Origin: Oxyruncus cristatus
Lineage: Eukaryota > Chordata > Aves > Passeriformes > Cotingidae
DNA length: 64,000 nt
Assembly: GCA_013399855.1 (NCBI GenBank)
Contig: VXAY01005274.1
Coordinates: 375-64,374 of the forward strand
Reading direction: 5' to 3'
In this document: piece after piece, positions 34,101 to 45,199 of the stretch
How the letters are laid out: each line of letters opens with the position of its first letter
Numbering within the stretch: position 1 is the stretch's first letter
Program-made: the position numbers and the translations under genes
The notes under the pieces: generated by a model
Told to the model about the DNA's origin: nothing
Databases searched by the model: none
What the model saw: the letters and a program-made list of their open reading frames with translations, nothing else

Positions 34101-37100
34101 AGTGCTGGGCAGTGAGGGACACGTCTGGGGACAAGAGATGGGACAGCAGCTCCATCAGCTGTGTGGATGAGAAATGAGGCAGTGGCTTTGTCCTCCCACA
34201 GGAAGGTCCCTTCTGCATATCACAGGGTAGGTCTAATGTGACAAAATCCTGAGGAGCGTGAAATTGTCAGTCTGCAATGAAAATAGTGTTTGATGCTCAT
34301 TTCGTTTGCAAAATATTAATCTGGAGGTGACACTGGGCAGTCACAGAATGTGCCTTGTGTGGGTAGGAAATGAATGGGGAGTGTGCCTGGGGGAGCTCAG
34401 CTGCTGGAGGAGCTCAGCCGCTGGGGTGGGTGGAAAACTCACTGAATTTATCCCTGAGCGCTCGCTCTGCTCCTGATTTGCCAGGGACTGGATTATAGTT
34501 TCCTTCTCGCAGACCCAAGGCTGGGGTCAATCCAGGCTTCAGCTTGACTAATCCCCCTTGTCCAAATCCTGTGGGGGGCTGTGGAGCAAGCTGGGCACCA
34601 GCCGTGCTGGTGCAGAGCTGGGGGGAAGGGGCTGGGGGGAGTGGGGTTGCACAGTTGCCCGCTGGGCTGGCCTGGCACCACCAACTGTGCTGATCTGGCA
34701 CTGCCGCTGTGCTGGCCTGGCACCACCTCCCTCAGCTCTCACCGGAGAGGGATTTGTGTCCTGCTGTAAATGCAGGAGCGAGGAAAGCTCTCCCCACTGG
34801 TTCGCAGCACGGCTGGCCCAGCTGAGCGTGGCTGTGCCTGTCGGGGTCGCAGGGGGAGCTGCCTGCAGCTGGTCCCACTGCATCTGGCAGGGAACCACAG
34901 GGCTATGGCTGGAGCTGGTGCTGGGCTTGGTCACCCTGGCAAGGTGGGGACTGGGCAGACACCTCATGGATTATTTGCTGGGATTTTTTTTTATGGCCGA
35001 CTGCTCAGGTTCAGGTTGGGATCTCCGTCTAAGTCCAGTGTAGTGCACTGGGCCCAGAGGTTGTCCATGGAGGTAACTGGCAACAACCCCCCCCAACCCC
35101 ATTGCACAGCAACGGGTAGGTGATCCCACTGCAGTCAGTCGTGTCATATTCACACCCTTTGGGAATTCCTGGCTCCTGGTGTGTCCCATGAGGATTTGCA
35201 GCATCGCTTTCCCTTTGCGTGCAGGTGGTTGGGTCCCTTCCCTCTGTGGGGCTGTGTGGGAGGTCCGTGTCCCCGCCTGGCCTCCATAAGGGGCAGCTCA
35301 AACCCGGCGCACGTTGGCCGTGGGCTTTGGGAGGGTTGTGACTGCCCTACCCCGGCAGCTGAGCCCTTGATCCTTTCCCCCGTACATTGCCCCGTGTTTT
35401 GCTAACGCCGCTGCCACGCGGCACCTCTGGGCAGAGGAGGAGGCGTTCCTGAGAAGCACCGAGTCTCCGTGGCTCTGCGGGCCACGTCCGTCACAGCGCT
35501 GTGCATGACACGGAGAGCTCGGCCACGCGGAGCTTTTCCACAGGGAGCGTTCGGTGACAGCCGACATGACAGACAATGAAAGGGGAGGCCTGGTGGGGAC
35601 AGGGGCAATTACTGACACCGCATCCCCGGCACTGTGGGCCTTTGCTCAGGGCTGGAGGTGGCAGGAGGATGCACAGTAGCAGTGGTGGGAGGGCCAGCTC
35701 CCTCCACCCCAACCACTGAGAAAATGAGTTTTACAGCTCAAGGGCGGGTTCGTGTCTCATAAACTCGGGGAAGCCTTCACCAGACACGGGGAGAGGGATC
35801 AAGTGTCATCTGTGCTTGGAGTGAGTGGGATGTCTCTTCTGCAGGGGGTGCCTGCTAAAGGCAGGAAGAAAAATTAAGACATATTTTGTTTCAAATGAAA
35901 AATGACTGGAATTCCCCCCTTCCTGAAAACAGAAAGTAATTGAATTTATTAGTGCTTTATTTTATTTGACAGTCTTTCTGTGTACTTGATGCGCTTTGTT
36001 ACACTGAATTACCCTTTAATAATGGGTGCGTGTGACACCAAAGCCTGCCCTGCGGTGGGCTCTGGAACTGGAGCAGGGATGTGTAAGGAGGCCTCTGCTC
36101 TTGAGGATTGCCACGGCACTGCTGATGGAGTCGGGTTGGTTGGGCAGACGCTGACTCAGCCTGTGCCTGCTTCAAAAAAGCGCAAGACCCAGTTCCAGTT
36201 GCTGTCACATTGCCCCATTTGTTGATGTTCCCTCTCCACTGCAGCTGAGGGCTGGGCAGCTGCTCCCCTCAGCCATCCCAAGCCAGGGTTCCCTGTGCTG
36301 CAGGATCCCACTGTTGGGGGATGAGCTTTTCTAACCAGTGTGTACTCCTGGCACATTCCTGGCTGCTCCTGCCTCAAAGTGCTTTCGGGGTTAAATCCTG
36401 ATAGCCGATATCCTTAAGCAAAAGCTTGCAGCATGTGGGTGTGCTGGTTTCCATGTTTCAGTGCAGATTCTTCCCACCGTAGCAGATAAAAATCCCTGCC
36501 TTAACAAACCAGTCATGCATGACCAGGTTTGTTGCTTTCATGGGGTTTTGTCTGGGAATGGGCCAAGTCCCAGGCATAAAAAAAGTCTCCCCAGGATTTG
36601 GCTCTGAAGTGATGTGGAGAATGTTCTTGGCTGAGGAGTTTGTTGTACCGCTGTGGTTGTAAGTGGCTGCCGTGTAGGAGCGAGTAGGGAATTGTGCTGG
36701 GGCACTGGGAACTGCAGGTGCCCATGGTGCTGGGATCAGCCTGGGATTGCCTGGACTGGGGAAGGGGACCAGCCCAGGTCTGACCATGAGCTGTACCGGG
36801 TCGCACAGAGTCATCTTGCTGAGCAGAATCCCCTCACAAGCCTTCTCTGGGCTTGTTTCCGTGCCCAGCCAGGCTCGATGGAGCTTCTGAGCCCTGTCTC
36901 TTTGCACAGCCATCGTGTTCCCGACGGCCGGGCTGACAGCCGGTCCCTGTGGTCCTGGAGCTGTCCCCCGTGCCCAGCTGGCTGAGCAGAGTCCGTCAGC
37001 GCAAACGATGCATCATTGGCTGTGTCAGGTGGAATTAGCAGGCAGGCTCGTCACATTAGGCTCAGGCTCTGAGCTGGCAGCGCCAGCGCTCTCATGTCAC

Positions 37101-40100
37101 TCGAGCTGGCTGTCACTCCCATCCCCACCTCTGCAGCCATGGGAAATCTCTTCAGGCAGCACACAGATAATAAAAGTAATGAAGTAGCTGGAGGGAACAG
37201 CTCACTGGCGAGTGGGAGCACGGACTGACACATTCCTGGTGTATTAAGTTTCCTTCTAAGTGTTGTGTCCGAAGTTATTACTGACCGTACTTCTTGCACA
37301 CATGGTCCCTACTGAATCTCCCCATCCCTCTGGGTTATGCTGATTTATCTAAAGGCAGCTCTGTCCCTGGTCCTTCCCTCTGCCCTTGCCTGTGTGTCCC
37401 TCGCTCTGTCCCTTTTCATCTCCTACCTCTGTCAGTTTGCTGTGAGGCAAATGCAAAAAGGTTAAAGGAAAAATTGTGCTGACCCGGCTCTCTCAAGAAA
37501 TGTATTTCTGTTAGAAATGCTCCAGGAATTTCAGATCCCAGCTATCAGTGACAAAATGATGCAGAAGTGGTTTTTTGGTTGTGGGGGTTTTTTTTGTTTC
37601 AAAGCTGGAGAAGAGCCTGGTTTACTGGGCTCTCGCTGCTTCACTGTGTTCTAACCATCCTGGAGCCTCTCTCAAAATTAGAAGGCTTTTGCTTTTGCTT
37701 GTCCTTCTGTCACTTGAGAAGGCATTAGGTTTTCCTGGAGAGAGTCTGTTAGGCAGGTGGGATGGTGTGCCAACATCGAGAACTCTGTGGGACACCGTGG
37801 GGGTGTCCCCCCATGCCGGGTGGTGGCATCATTTGGGGGGGATGGCCGGGCCCTGTCACTCTGTGTCTGTGCTGATGCTCTGCTCCCCATCCTGCAGGTC
37901 CCCGTGCTCCGGCCCATGGACCTGATGGTGGAGGCCACTCCCCGGAGGGTGTTTGCCAACGCGCACACCTACCACATCAACTCCATCTCCGTCAACAGCG
38001 ACTACGAGACCTACATGTCAGCGGACGACCTGAGGATAAACCTGTGGAATTTTGAAATCACGAATCAAAGTTTTAGTATCCTTTGGTGCACGTGGGCCTG
38101 GGGACAGCCCTGGATCCTGGTGAGGGCTAGGGCTGTGCCCGTGGCTGCGGGGGCGGTGACCAGGCAGTGCAGCGGCTCGCTTGGCTTCGCACCCGGTCTC
38201 GGTGCCTCAGTACAGGAGCGTCACCCTTTGGCAAGGCTGGCAGGGGCTTAGGAGTACGAAATAGTGCTGCCTGCTGTGCTCCTGACTGCTGAGCGCCCGA
38301 GGTCCCCAGTCCCAGGTGTCATTGCCAAGGCGCTGCCCTCTCATCTCTGGCTCTGCTGCCGATGGGATGCCGGGCTGTGTCCCGCAAGCACATCCAGCCG
38401 TCACACCGAGCCGCTCCCTCCGCGGCACGGGGCTCAGCTGGCATTGCCAGTGCTGCTGCTGTCACCTGCCTTGTGGGTGACATGTTTCTGAATTTGCCTC
38501 CAGGGTCTGCTGGGGTGGGTGGAGGGAGGGGGATCTGCAGGTGGTGGAGGAGACAGACGCCTTGGGGAAGATGGAGACACAAGTGGTGCGGTCCCCGTTA
38601 TACCCTGCAGCAGGTGACAGGCTGCCAGTCACTGCTGTACAAATGAGGCCGTGCCAGTCACCCTTGTAACAGCTGCATCGGAAATAATAACACGGGGCAC
38701 TAATCATCAGTGATATTTATATGGTGTTTCCTGCTGAGAAATCCCCAGGGCACAGTTTAGGCAGCTGGAGAGGATTTCAGCAGTCACAGGCGTGTGGCTG
38801 TGGGAGCTCAGAGTGGGTGTGGGAAAGTAGGGCTGCAGTGCCTGCCTTTTTTCAAAGAGGAGGGTGAGGAGAACTAAATCTGGGTCAAACCTCAGGCAGT
38901 TCAGATGGCCCCAGGGACTTAGAGGGGGTTTTCTGTTGGCTGTTGTGCCCTGAGTTTTGAGCCCCCACGCTGCAATAAAAGATGTTTACTCTGGCCTGGA
39001 ATGGATGGACAGCTCAGGTCTCGTGCCCTGCAGAGGGTCTCCTGGCTGTGGTACCAGAGCTGGGGGTCCCAGCTGAAGAGAAAACGTGTTGGATGTTGGC
39101 TTTCCCCCACACAGGTTGGGGCTGGGCCTGCTCTGTGCTGTGGCTTTGCCCCAGGATGGTGCTGCCACCCAGGAACACCCGGGTTGCCTGGGGCGAGGGG
39201 AAGCTGCCGTGCCCAGAGACAGGGCAGGAGCAGGGCTGGGAGGAGACCCCACGGGAGGAGTGGGGTTTGGGCTGGGCTGTGTGGGCTCCTTGACTCGCCC
39301 TGCCAGACATCGTGGACATCAAGCCAGCCAACATGGAGGAGCTGACGGAGGTGATCACGGCCGCCGAGTTCCACCCTCACCACTGCAACACCTTCGTGTA
39401 CAGCAGCAGCAAAGGCACCATCCGGCTGTGTGACATGCGCACCGCCGCCCTCTGCGACCGCCACGCCAAGTGTGAGTGTGGGGCCCCTTGGGAGCACAAA
39501 AAAGGGAGTGTGGAGACCCACCCGGGCTTGGGTCTGCCCTGCCACCTTGTCTCCTTCTCCCCCTGACGTGCCAGGCTCCGGTCCCCATGGCTACCCACCC
39601 TGCCTGTCCCCAAGAGGAGCAGCTTTCCCCGTGTCCTGGCTCCACACTCTTTGGGGAGGAGGTTAAAACCACCATGGTGATGTTTTGGGTCCAAAGGGTC
39701 GTGGGAATATCAGTGCACAGCAACTACTGAGCTGTGAATGCCGGAGACGGGGATCGCTGTATTCCTTCAGGCCGTTTGTCCCTTTCTCAGCTGTGGTTGA
39801 TGCCACAGGGGTCAGGAGGGGCAGAAAAGCCCCCTTGAAGTTTGGAGTAAGTGGGGCCTGTGGGGATGGGCGAGCTGTGCGTCCAGCACAGCTGGTCCTG
39901 GCTCAGCCTGCACATGTCAGGTGGTGCTTACTGGGAATATTCTCCTTGTCAGCAGCTCTCAGTGGAATGTAGACAAAACACCGTGGCATTCGTGGGTGGG
40001 CTGGAGAATACCTGCTGCTGCTCATCGTGCCCTGGCAGCTCCTGGAAGGCAATCCCATGCTGGGCATAGTGTGGAAAATCAGACACAGAGGTGGGACAGA

Positions 40101-43100
40101 CTGAAGGGGTTTGGTACCTGCCTTAGGGACAATGAGGTGTGGCAGAGCCCTGGGCTGCCGTGCTACGTCCCCGGGCAGCCAAACCCCTGTGTCTCCTCTT
40201 CTGGTGTGAGAAAGTGGCCAGTATCCCATGGGAAATTAAGGAGACTTTCAGTATTCAGAGTGTGATCACGTTACAAGGACAAGATGCACAAACTGGCTGC
40301 AGCTGACTGTGGCCCCCCACGAACAACCTGCCTCCAGCAAGCCCCTGGCTGTGTTTGGGTTTAGGTCTCCTGGAGTGGTAGGGAATTACACCCCAGCTGC
40401 TACTTCTGGGCTCCTGAGCCACAGTTGCAGTCCGATACCTGTTTTTAACCCAGAGTAAAGCTGACAGAGGAAAGCTCACATCGCTGGTGGTAGTTTGGGA
40501 AATACTGAATAGCAGTTTTCCCAGATGCTGAGGAAAACACACCTGGTCTGTCCCTGCGCTTCCCAGCCATGACTCACAGTCTGACAGCAATGGTTCCCAG
40601 CTGAACATCGTAATACAATTAAGGAGCAAACAAAATTCATTTTCCTGACACTCCAGCGGCAGAAGCTCCCAGCATTTCCCTTTGTTTGGGCACTGCCTGG
40701 TCCCACCAGTCCTCAGCAACACACTGGCCATGGTGCAACCCGCTTGGTGTGACCTCTCCTGTGACATCTCCTGATTGATTCCCCTCCATCCCTCCGAAGC
40801 ATCAGCTGCAGTCAATTGAGGTTCAGCAGATGTGGGAGTCAAAATTGAGACAGTTCATTTAAGTTCAAAATGAAAAGCAGCATTGGCTTTCGGAGCGAAT
40901 CCTCCAACGGAGACATTTAATAACTGTCAATATTTAATAAAACTGTTCTGCGCATCCCATCAGGTTTATGTAGATGGTGCAGTCACTGCTTGGGGCAGCT
41001 CTGACTTGGTGCTTCTCTTATTACGGTTTGTTGGCCCACCTTATTTGAAGCTCCTCTGTGACATCGGTGTTATGCTGGTGCAGAGCTGGCCTGAGGCAAC
41101 AGCAGCTTTGGTAGGAGTACCCACTCCGTGGGGATGTGAGGAGCTGTAGGAATGTCCTCCCTGTGGGGACACTCTGTGAAAGCCGTGTGCTGTAGCACTC
41201 AGAGGGGCAGTGGCCCTGCGAGGGGATACCTGCCCTGGCTCACCAGGCACATGGGAATCCTGTGCATTATCTGAAGCACCGCGGGAAGCCAGAGGGGAGA
41301 CTGGGATCCCAGGGGCAACTGGTAATGCCAGCAAAAGCAATCCTTTTCGGAAAGGATGTGGGAAAGTGAGGAAAAGCCCCGCTGGGGGTTCTGCAGTTAT
41401 TTCCCTGGAGCAAAAAGGTGTCGGGCTTTCCACTTGTTTTTAAGAAGCCACCTGTGATTGTACCTGCCAAGCCCCTGAACCGCAGGCTCAAGGCACAGCC
41501 CCCTTCCCTCGGGGTCTGCCCTGCTGACTGTGCTGCTGCAGCGCTGCTGAACGGTTGTTCTTTGCTGAAAGCAGCTTCAGCTTTGGGTAGAAATAAGAAG
41601 CTGCTGTGATCAGGCAACAACCCACAGCTGCAGCTTCTCCCTCCAGCATTGCAGGAGTGTCCCCACCACAGTCCCTCCTCCCCTCCCCGTCCGTGGGCCG
41701 GCACTGCTGCCTTTGAGGGAGCCCCAGCCAGACTCGGCATCGCTGCTGCTGCTGCTGCCCAGGCACGGGATGGAAAGGCAGCGAGTCCCCCGAGGAGCAG
41801 GGTCACCCCACGGGCTGTGCAGCCCTCTGGGGCCATCTCAGGGTTCGGTCAGGTCACCGCAGAGAGGGGACTGGGAAGGAGGGAGGGCTGGCAGAGGGAG
41901 CTGGAGCAGGCAGGGCAGGGCAGTGCCCTCTCGGTGCTGGAGAAAATAGGTTTGTTGTGTAAGAGAGAATTAGTGCTCAGAAATCCTTTCCGTGAGCTCA
42001 GCAGCCCAGATCTGCTTCTGCAGCAGGAGCAAAGCCACACAAAAGCCTTCAGCTCTAAGCAAAAATAGCTGCCCCAAGCCCCTGCCCTGCCTGGCTGCCA
42101 GCTTTGGTTCACAGACCCACCCGGGGACTGGGCAGCACCACCTGTCTGTTGGGAGCCCCATCCTTACATCACCTCTGTGTGTGTGTGCTGGGACCCTGGT
42201 CAGGGTCTGTAAATATATTTAATTTGGAACTTTATTGGTCTCCTTCAATCTGTGATTTATTCAAAGGCTGATCAGATCAAATCTGTAGGTTGCAGTGACT
42301 ATAAAATATTTACATTCATGTCAGTTACGCTGCCCCCAGTTTCTGGAGGGCAGAGGTGCCATGCCAGGGGCCCAGGCTCCTGGGCTGTCCATAGAATCAG
42401 TCTCCAATGATCCTTCCTGCATATGGCACCGTAGCTCTGGGGATGCCTGCTTGACTCCCAGGAGCTTCCCACGGTGCCGGGACAGGGTGGCAGGTCCCAG
42501 GCCTGGAATCAGGGAGCTCCTGCCTCGGCTGATGCTGGGGCTTGTCCTTTCCTCTTCCACAGTTTTTGAAGAGCCTGAAGACCCGAGTAACCGTTCATTT
42601 TTTTCTGAGATCATCTCCTCAATCTCCGATGTCAAATTCAGCCACAGTGGGAGGTACATCATGACCCGGGACTACCTCACTGTCAAGGTGTGGGACCTGA
42701 ACATGGAGAACCGGCCCATCGAGACCTACCAGGTAAGTGTGGCACGGCTGGGCACCTGCAGCGCTTGGACACCCACTGAGCTCCTTCTGAGCCATGGCCT
42801 GGGCTGGCGTTAGGAGTGGCAGGTACACACCTGCCGGGTGGGAGCTTCATGCCTTTAGATGGTGGAAAGCAAATGAAGGGTTGTTAAATATGGGCTCGAG
42901 TGGCCGGGTGAGCTGTCAGCACATCCCCAGGCCGGGGTGGGTAAGGAGGGGAAGCTCAGGTGCTGGCGGCTGGGACAGCCAGGTGGGAGGCCTTGTGCAG
43001 AGTCATAGTCCTGTCCCTGCCACCCTCTGCCAGGGGATGTCCCCTGGCACTGCCTGGTGCTGTCCAAGCCATATGTGGAGTGTGGCTGGAGGTGCTTAGA

Positions 43101-44178
43101 GGAGAACAGTGGCCATGGGAGGGCACAGGGTGCCAGGCAGTGCCCAACGCTGCCAGCTCGGCTGTGGCAACCCTGGAGCTGGGCCAGGTCCATCAGCTCC
43201 CAGTGAGCACAGGGCTGGGTCTGCTGGTCATTGGGCTGTGCTGGTCAGTGTGGGGAGCTCATCCCATCCCTCCTGCTGGCAGGTCCACGACTACCTGCGG
43301 AGCAAGCTCTGCTCGCTCTACGAGAACGACTGCATCTTCGACAAGTTCGAGTGCGTCTGGAACGGGTCCGACAGGTGAGCGTGCGGCGGTGGGGCTGCGT
43401 CCGGCCCAGGGGTGCTCAGTATGGGGTGGGCTGAGGGGTTCCACAGCCCCTGGCAGCCCCTTCCCCAGCCTTTGGCTGGGTGCAGGATCTGGAGAGGTGC
43501 AACAGAGACCACCTGCACCTGCAGCCTGTACGTGAGTCTTGCTGGGGTTGTCTGAGGGTCCCGCTCTCTCCTGGATGGGATCAGCTCCATCTCCCACAGC
43601 TGCAAAAGGGTGGTGATAGGTTTGGCTCCAGAGTGCCAAATCTGGGGATGACGAGCATCCAGGTGTGACTCACAGTGAGCCAGGCAGCAGGAAGTGTGCA
43701 AGGCTGGCTGACCTGGCAGGGCTGGCAGATTTTTTTTGTCTGAGCCAACGGAGCAAGCTGACGAGGCGCAACTGGGCCTGCGCCAAATTCCAACTCTTAC
43801 CAAATCTCATTATGCCTCTGAATGTTCAGTCTGCCTCTTGGTCACCAGCCGTTTGCCTCTGAAAAGGTGTGAAAATCATGTGTCCTTCCCCCTCACAGTG
43901 TCATCATGACCGGCTCCTACAACAACTTCTTCCGCATGTTCGACCGCAACACCAAGCGCGACGTGACGCTGGAGGCGTCGCGGGAGAACAGCAAACCCCG
44001 CGCCATCCTCAAGCCCCGCAAGGTCTGCGTGGGCGGCAAGCGCAGGAAAGACGAGATCAGCGTGGACAGTCTGGACTTTAGCAAAAAGATCCTGCACACA
44101 GCTTGGCACCCCTCCGAGAACATCATCGCCGTGGCAGCCACGAACAACCTGTACATATTCCAGGACAAGGTTAACTAG
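28073..44178 (+). CDS. PPP2R2B: PPP2R2B, PP2A B55-beta regulatory subunit (exons 2 to last; first coding exon outside window)
   Basis: B55-beta is a seven-bladed WD40 propeller that binds the PP2A scaffold and catalytic subunits and selects substrates, mainly in neurons. Coding exons are 28073-28170, 29687-29852, 31032-31144, 37898-38075, 39307-39471, 42563-42732, 43283-43374 and 43899-44178. Joined they give 420 residues, from the split codon of Ala24 to Asn443, the exact family length. The beta paralogue, rather than alpha, gamma or delta, is indicated by [43 protein letters not shown] and [11 protein letters not shown], as I recall the human paralogues. The substrate-groove region around [10 protein letters not shown] is intact. 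No stop, frameshift or lost splice site was seen. Residues 1-23, which differ among isoforms (including the mitochondrial Bbeta2 form), must come from a first exon upstream of this window or one I could not recognise. Exons are GC-rich. Confidence 0.97.
28171..29686 (+). other. PPP2R2B intron (residue 56/57 junction), contains minisatellite
   Basis: This is a GT-AG intron of about 1.5 kb in phase 0. Apart from a CT-rich minisatellite in its last third I see no gene or known element. A long open frame from 29075 to 30100 is a chance fusion of this intron with the next exon. Confidence 0.9.
29348..29551 (+). repeat. Pyrimidine-rich minisatellite, about 10-11 base units
   Basis: About 19 imperfect copies of units such as CTCCATTCCC, CTCTGTTCCC and CTCTGTTCTT lie in tandem. 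The plus strand is almost free of runs of A and G. It ends about 135 bases before the acceptor of the exon at 29687. Confidence 0.9.
29687..29852 (+). CDS. PPP2R2B: PPP2R2B exon encoding residues 57-111
   Basis: The exon is 166 bases, with acceptor ctccctccgcag and donor gtacgtgc. It starts at [12 protein letters not shown] and runs through [20 protein letters not shown] to LLSTN, then leaves one base for Asp112. The HRRGEYN segment separates beta from gamma (HSQGEYD in human, from memory). Position 61 is Pro where human beta has Val. A pyrimidine-rich minisatellite ends about 135 bases upstream of the acceptor. Confidence 0.96.
29853..31031 (+). other. PPP2R2B intron with AT-rich homeodomain-motif island
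   Basis: This is a phase 1 GT-AG intron of about 1.2 kb. A T/TTTC run sits near 29970-29990. The stretch 30110-30540 is strikingly AT-rich in a GC-rich gene and carries many TAAT/ATTA cores, including TTAATTA at about 30273. It looks like a conserved noncoding element, but conservation cannot be tested here. Confidence 0.85.
31032..31144 (+). CDS. PPP2R2B: PPP2R2B exon encoding residues 112-149
   Basis: The exon is 113 bases, with acceptor ctcctcccccag and donor gtgagtgtg. It encodes [20 protein letters not shown], then [26 protein letters not shown] is the beta-specific form of the WD motif. The segment DPSMITMLR departs from human beta (DPATITTLR, from memory) at three positions and is the least conserved stretch of the gene in this window. 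Confidence 0.95.
31145..37897 (+). other. PPP2R2B intron, 6.75 kb, no gene seen
   Basis: This is a phase 0 GT-AG intron. It holds a 17-base A run (33463-33479) and short CpG-richer patches near 32190-32280 and 35390-35540. AT-rich patches lie near 31560-31660 and 35860-36020. A short CTG/CAG run at about 31503-31528 is too small to count as an expansion. No coding similarity was recognised. Confidence 0.9.
33463..33479 (+). repeat. Poly(A), 17 bases
   Basis: An uninterrupted run of 17 A inside a PPP2R2B intron. No retroposon body was recognised upstream of it. Confidence 0.9.
37898..38075 (+). CDS. PPP2R2B: PPP2R2B exon encoding residues 150-208, ending at a U12-type donor
   Basis: The exon is 178 bases after acceptor catcctgcag. 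It encodes [40 protein letters not shown] and [19 protein letters not shown], leaving one base of Asn209. It carries the conserved DDLRINLW groove segment (Asp197 in B55-alpha numbering), which contributes to substrate binding across the B55 family. The donor reads GTATCCTTT, the U12-type consensus, unlike every other donor in the gene. Confidence 0.96.
38076..39306 (+). other. U12-type (minor spliceosome) intron of PPP2R2B
   Basis: The donor reads GTATCCTTTGG, a perfect match to the U12 GT-AG donor consensus (RTATCCTTT). Near the 3' end, CTCCTTGACTC at 39286-39296 matches the U12 branch-point consensus (TCCTTRAY), with the presumed branch A at 39293. That is 13 bases from the final G of the acceptor AG at 39305-39306, inside the usual 10-20 base window. 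There is no long polypyrimidine tract, also typical of U12 introns. The intron is in phase 1. All other introns of both genes in this window have U2-type donors. Confidence 0.85.
39307..39471 (+). CDS. PPP2R2B: PPP2R2B exon encoding residues 209-264
   Basis: The exon is 165 bases, with acceptor cgccctgccag and donor gtgagtgtg. It completes Asn209 and encodes [40 protein letters not shown] and [14 protein letters not shown], leaving T for Phe264. HPHHCNTF is a beta form. CDMR-T and RH-A are two substitutions against human beta as I recall it. Confidence 0.96.
39472..42562 (+). other. PPP2R2B intron, 3.1 kb, no gene seen
   Basis: This is a phase 1 intron with donor gtgagtgtg. It contains a short (GCT)n run near 41743-41758 and GC-rich sequence around 41640-41900. 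Frames of up to 195 codons on the minus strand (for example 40255-40842) show no family resemblance and are treated as chance. Confidence 0.9.
42563..42732 (+). CDS. PPP2R2B: PPP2R2B exon encoding residues 264-320
   Basis: The exon is 170 bases, with acceptor ctcttccacag and donor gtaagtgtg. It encodes [40 protein letters not shown] and [17 protein letters not shown], a full WD blade with the GRY..TRDYL..KVWD signature. It looks identical to mammalian beta in the residues I can compare. Confidence 0.96.
42733..43282 (+). other. PPP2R2B intron, 550 bases
   Basis: A GT-AG intron in phase 0. Nothing recognisable is inside. Confidence 0.92.
43283..43374 (+). CDS. PPP2R2B: PPP2R2B exon encoding residues 321-351
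   Basis: The exon is 92 bases, with acceptor cctgctggcag and donor gtgagcgtg. It encodes [20 protein letters not shown] and [10 protein letters not shown], and leaves AG of Ser351. This is the highly conserved B55 segment preceding the last two propeller blades. Confidence 0.96.
43375..43898 (+). other. PPP2R2B last coding intron, 524 bases
   Basis: A GT-AG intron in phase 2. Nothing recognisable is inside. Confidence 0.92.
43899..44178 (+). CDS. PPP2R2B: PPP2R2B last coding exon, residues 351-443 and stop
   Basis: The exon follows acceptor ccctcacag, and TAG lies at 44176-44178. It encodes [80 protein letters not shown] and [12 protein letters not shown]. The C-terminus KVN is the alpha/beta ending. 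Gamma carries a short extension, so the stop position also supports beta. Confidence 0.97.
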
Positions 44179-45002
44179 GAGGACCAGGTGTTCTTTAGGA
44201 GTCTCATGTACTGATACCAGTAAACACATGGTTTCAACTGTTTCTTTTCTTTCTTTCTTTCTTTTTTTTTTTCCTTTTCCTTCCCGCTCTTCGTTCAGTT
44301 CCTGCTCTGCAGATCGCGGTTGTGCAGAGGAGCACTGGGGCACCCCGGCCCAGGGCCATGGGGGGCACCCCACAAGACACCAGATTTACACAGGGAGAGC
44401 TGAGACGTGGTTGGGAGTGTCAGGCCCGGCTATCCCATGTCCTCAGGCAGCAGTGGGGTGGCAGTGACTCTCCACCAGTGGCCAAGAGGGTGATGCAGGG
44501 GGGCTGTTGGCTGGGGAGGAGGGTATGGGGCTAGCACCCCTGGGCGGCTCTGGTGACAGCGGTCCCGCTCCAGTTATTTTAAACTTGATCCCAGAAATAT
44601 TCCACCTGTTGTGTTGAAGATCGGAACGTCACCTCCCTTTGCCATTTCCCACATTTGTCTTTTTATTACAATTACTTTGTGTTTTAAACAACAGAGACAG
44701 CAAAACCAAACGTAAAATGGAAAAGTTCAGTTTTGCGATGGACGAGCTTAAGGTGGGGGGGATGTGCTGCACCCTCAGATGTGTCTGCTCCAGCCAGGCT
44801 GCCCCCTCACCCCCAGACCCCTCCTGAGGATTTGGCTTTGTAGATACTGTGGTGCCTTCTTTGGTATATGAAATACCTTTATAAACGATGCTTCCGACCT
44901 GCATTGATCGCAAACCAAACTGACCCTGGGCTCTGCTGCAGTTCTGGGCTTTGCTTTGGTCATCTTCCTCATTCTGTTGTGAGCTCTTGCATGTCGTGAC
45001 TG

Positions 45003-45058
45003 ACTCTCTCTTTCACTCTCTCTCTCTCTCTTTCTTTTTTAATTAATTTATTTATTTA
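45003..45058 (+). promoter_or_regulatory. CT-rich tract followed by triple ATTTA AU-rich element in 3' UTR
   Basis: About 38 bases of nearly pure C/T run directly into AATTAATTTATTTATTTATT, where ATTTA occurs three times with shared A residues (45046-45050, 45050-45054, 45054-45058). Overlapping AUUUA is the hallmark of AU-rich stability elements, and CU-rich tracts are PTB-type sites. The position in the 3' UTR fits mRNA control. The function is inferred. Confidence 0.45.
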
Positions 45059-45193
45059 TTCAATTTTTTTAAAGATAAAGTTGCTAATTTATGACCTTCT
45101 AAAGAAGAATCCAACCGTATATTGCTGTTAGCCCCTGACTGTGTCAGAGAGAGGCTGTCTGCGGTCCTACATTATAATAACAATGATAATAAT

Positions 45194-45199
45194 AATAAA
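45194..45199 (+). terminator. Candidate PPP2R2B polyadenylation signal AATAAA
   Basis: This is the first AATAAA after the stop codon, about 1.0 kb downstream. It lies at the end of an AT-rich stretch and is followed by a T-rich region within 40 bases. Alternative signals lie at 45297-45302, 45364-45369 and 45784-45789. Confidence 0.55.

Noticed and set aside
40255..40842. 195-codon minus-strand frame in a PPP2R2B intron
   Set aside because: No recognisable domain, and it is antisense inside an intron. It was considered as an antisense gene but nothing supports it.
41743..41758. CTG/GCT run, compared with the SCA12 CAG repeat of PPP2R2B
   Set aside because: Only about five units and in a late intron. 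The human repeat is near the promoter, which is outside this window.
28073..44178. Assignment to PPP2R2A, PPP2R2C or PPP2R2D
   Set aside because: Beta-specific segments ([32 protein letters not shown]) and the neighbouring TCERG1 favour PPP2R2B. PPP2R2D near TCERG1L was considered, but both proteins match the PPP2R2B/TCERG1 pair better.
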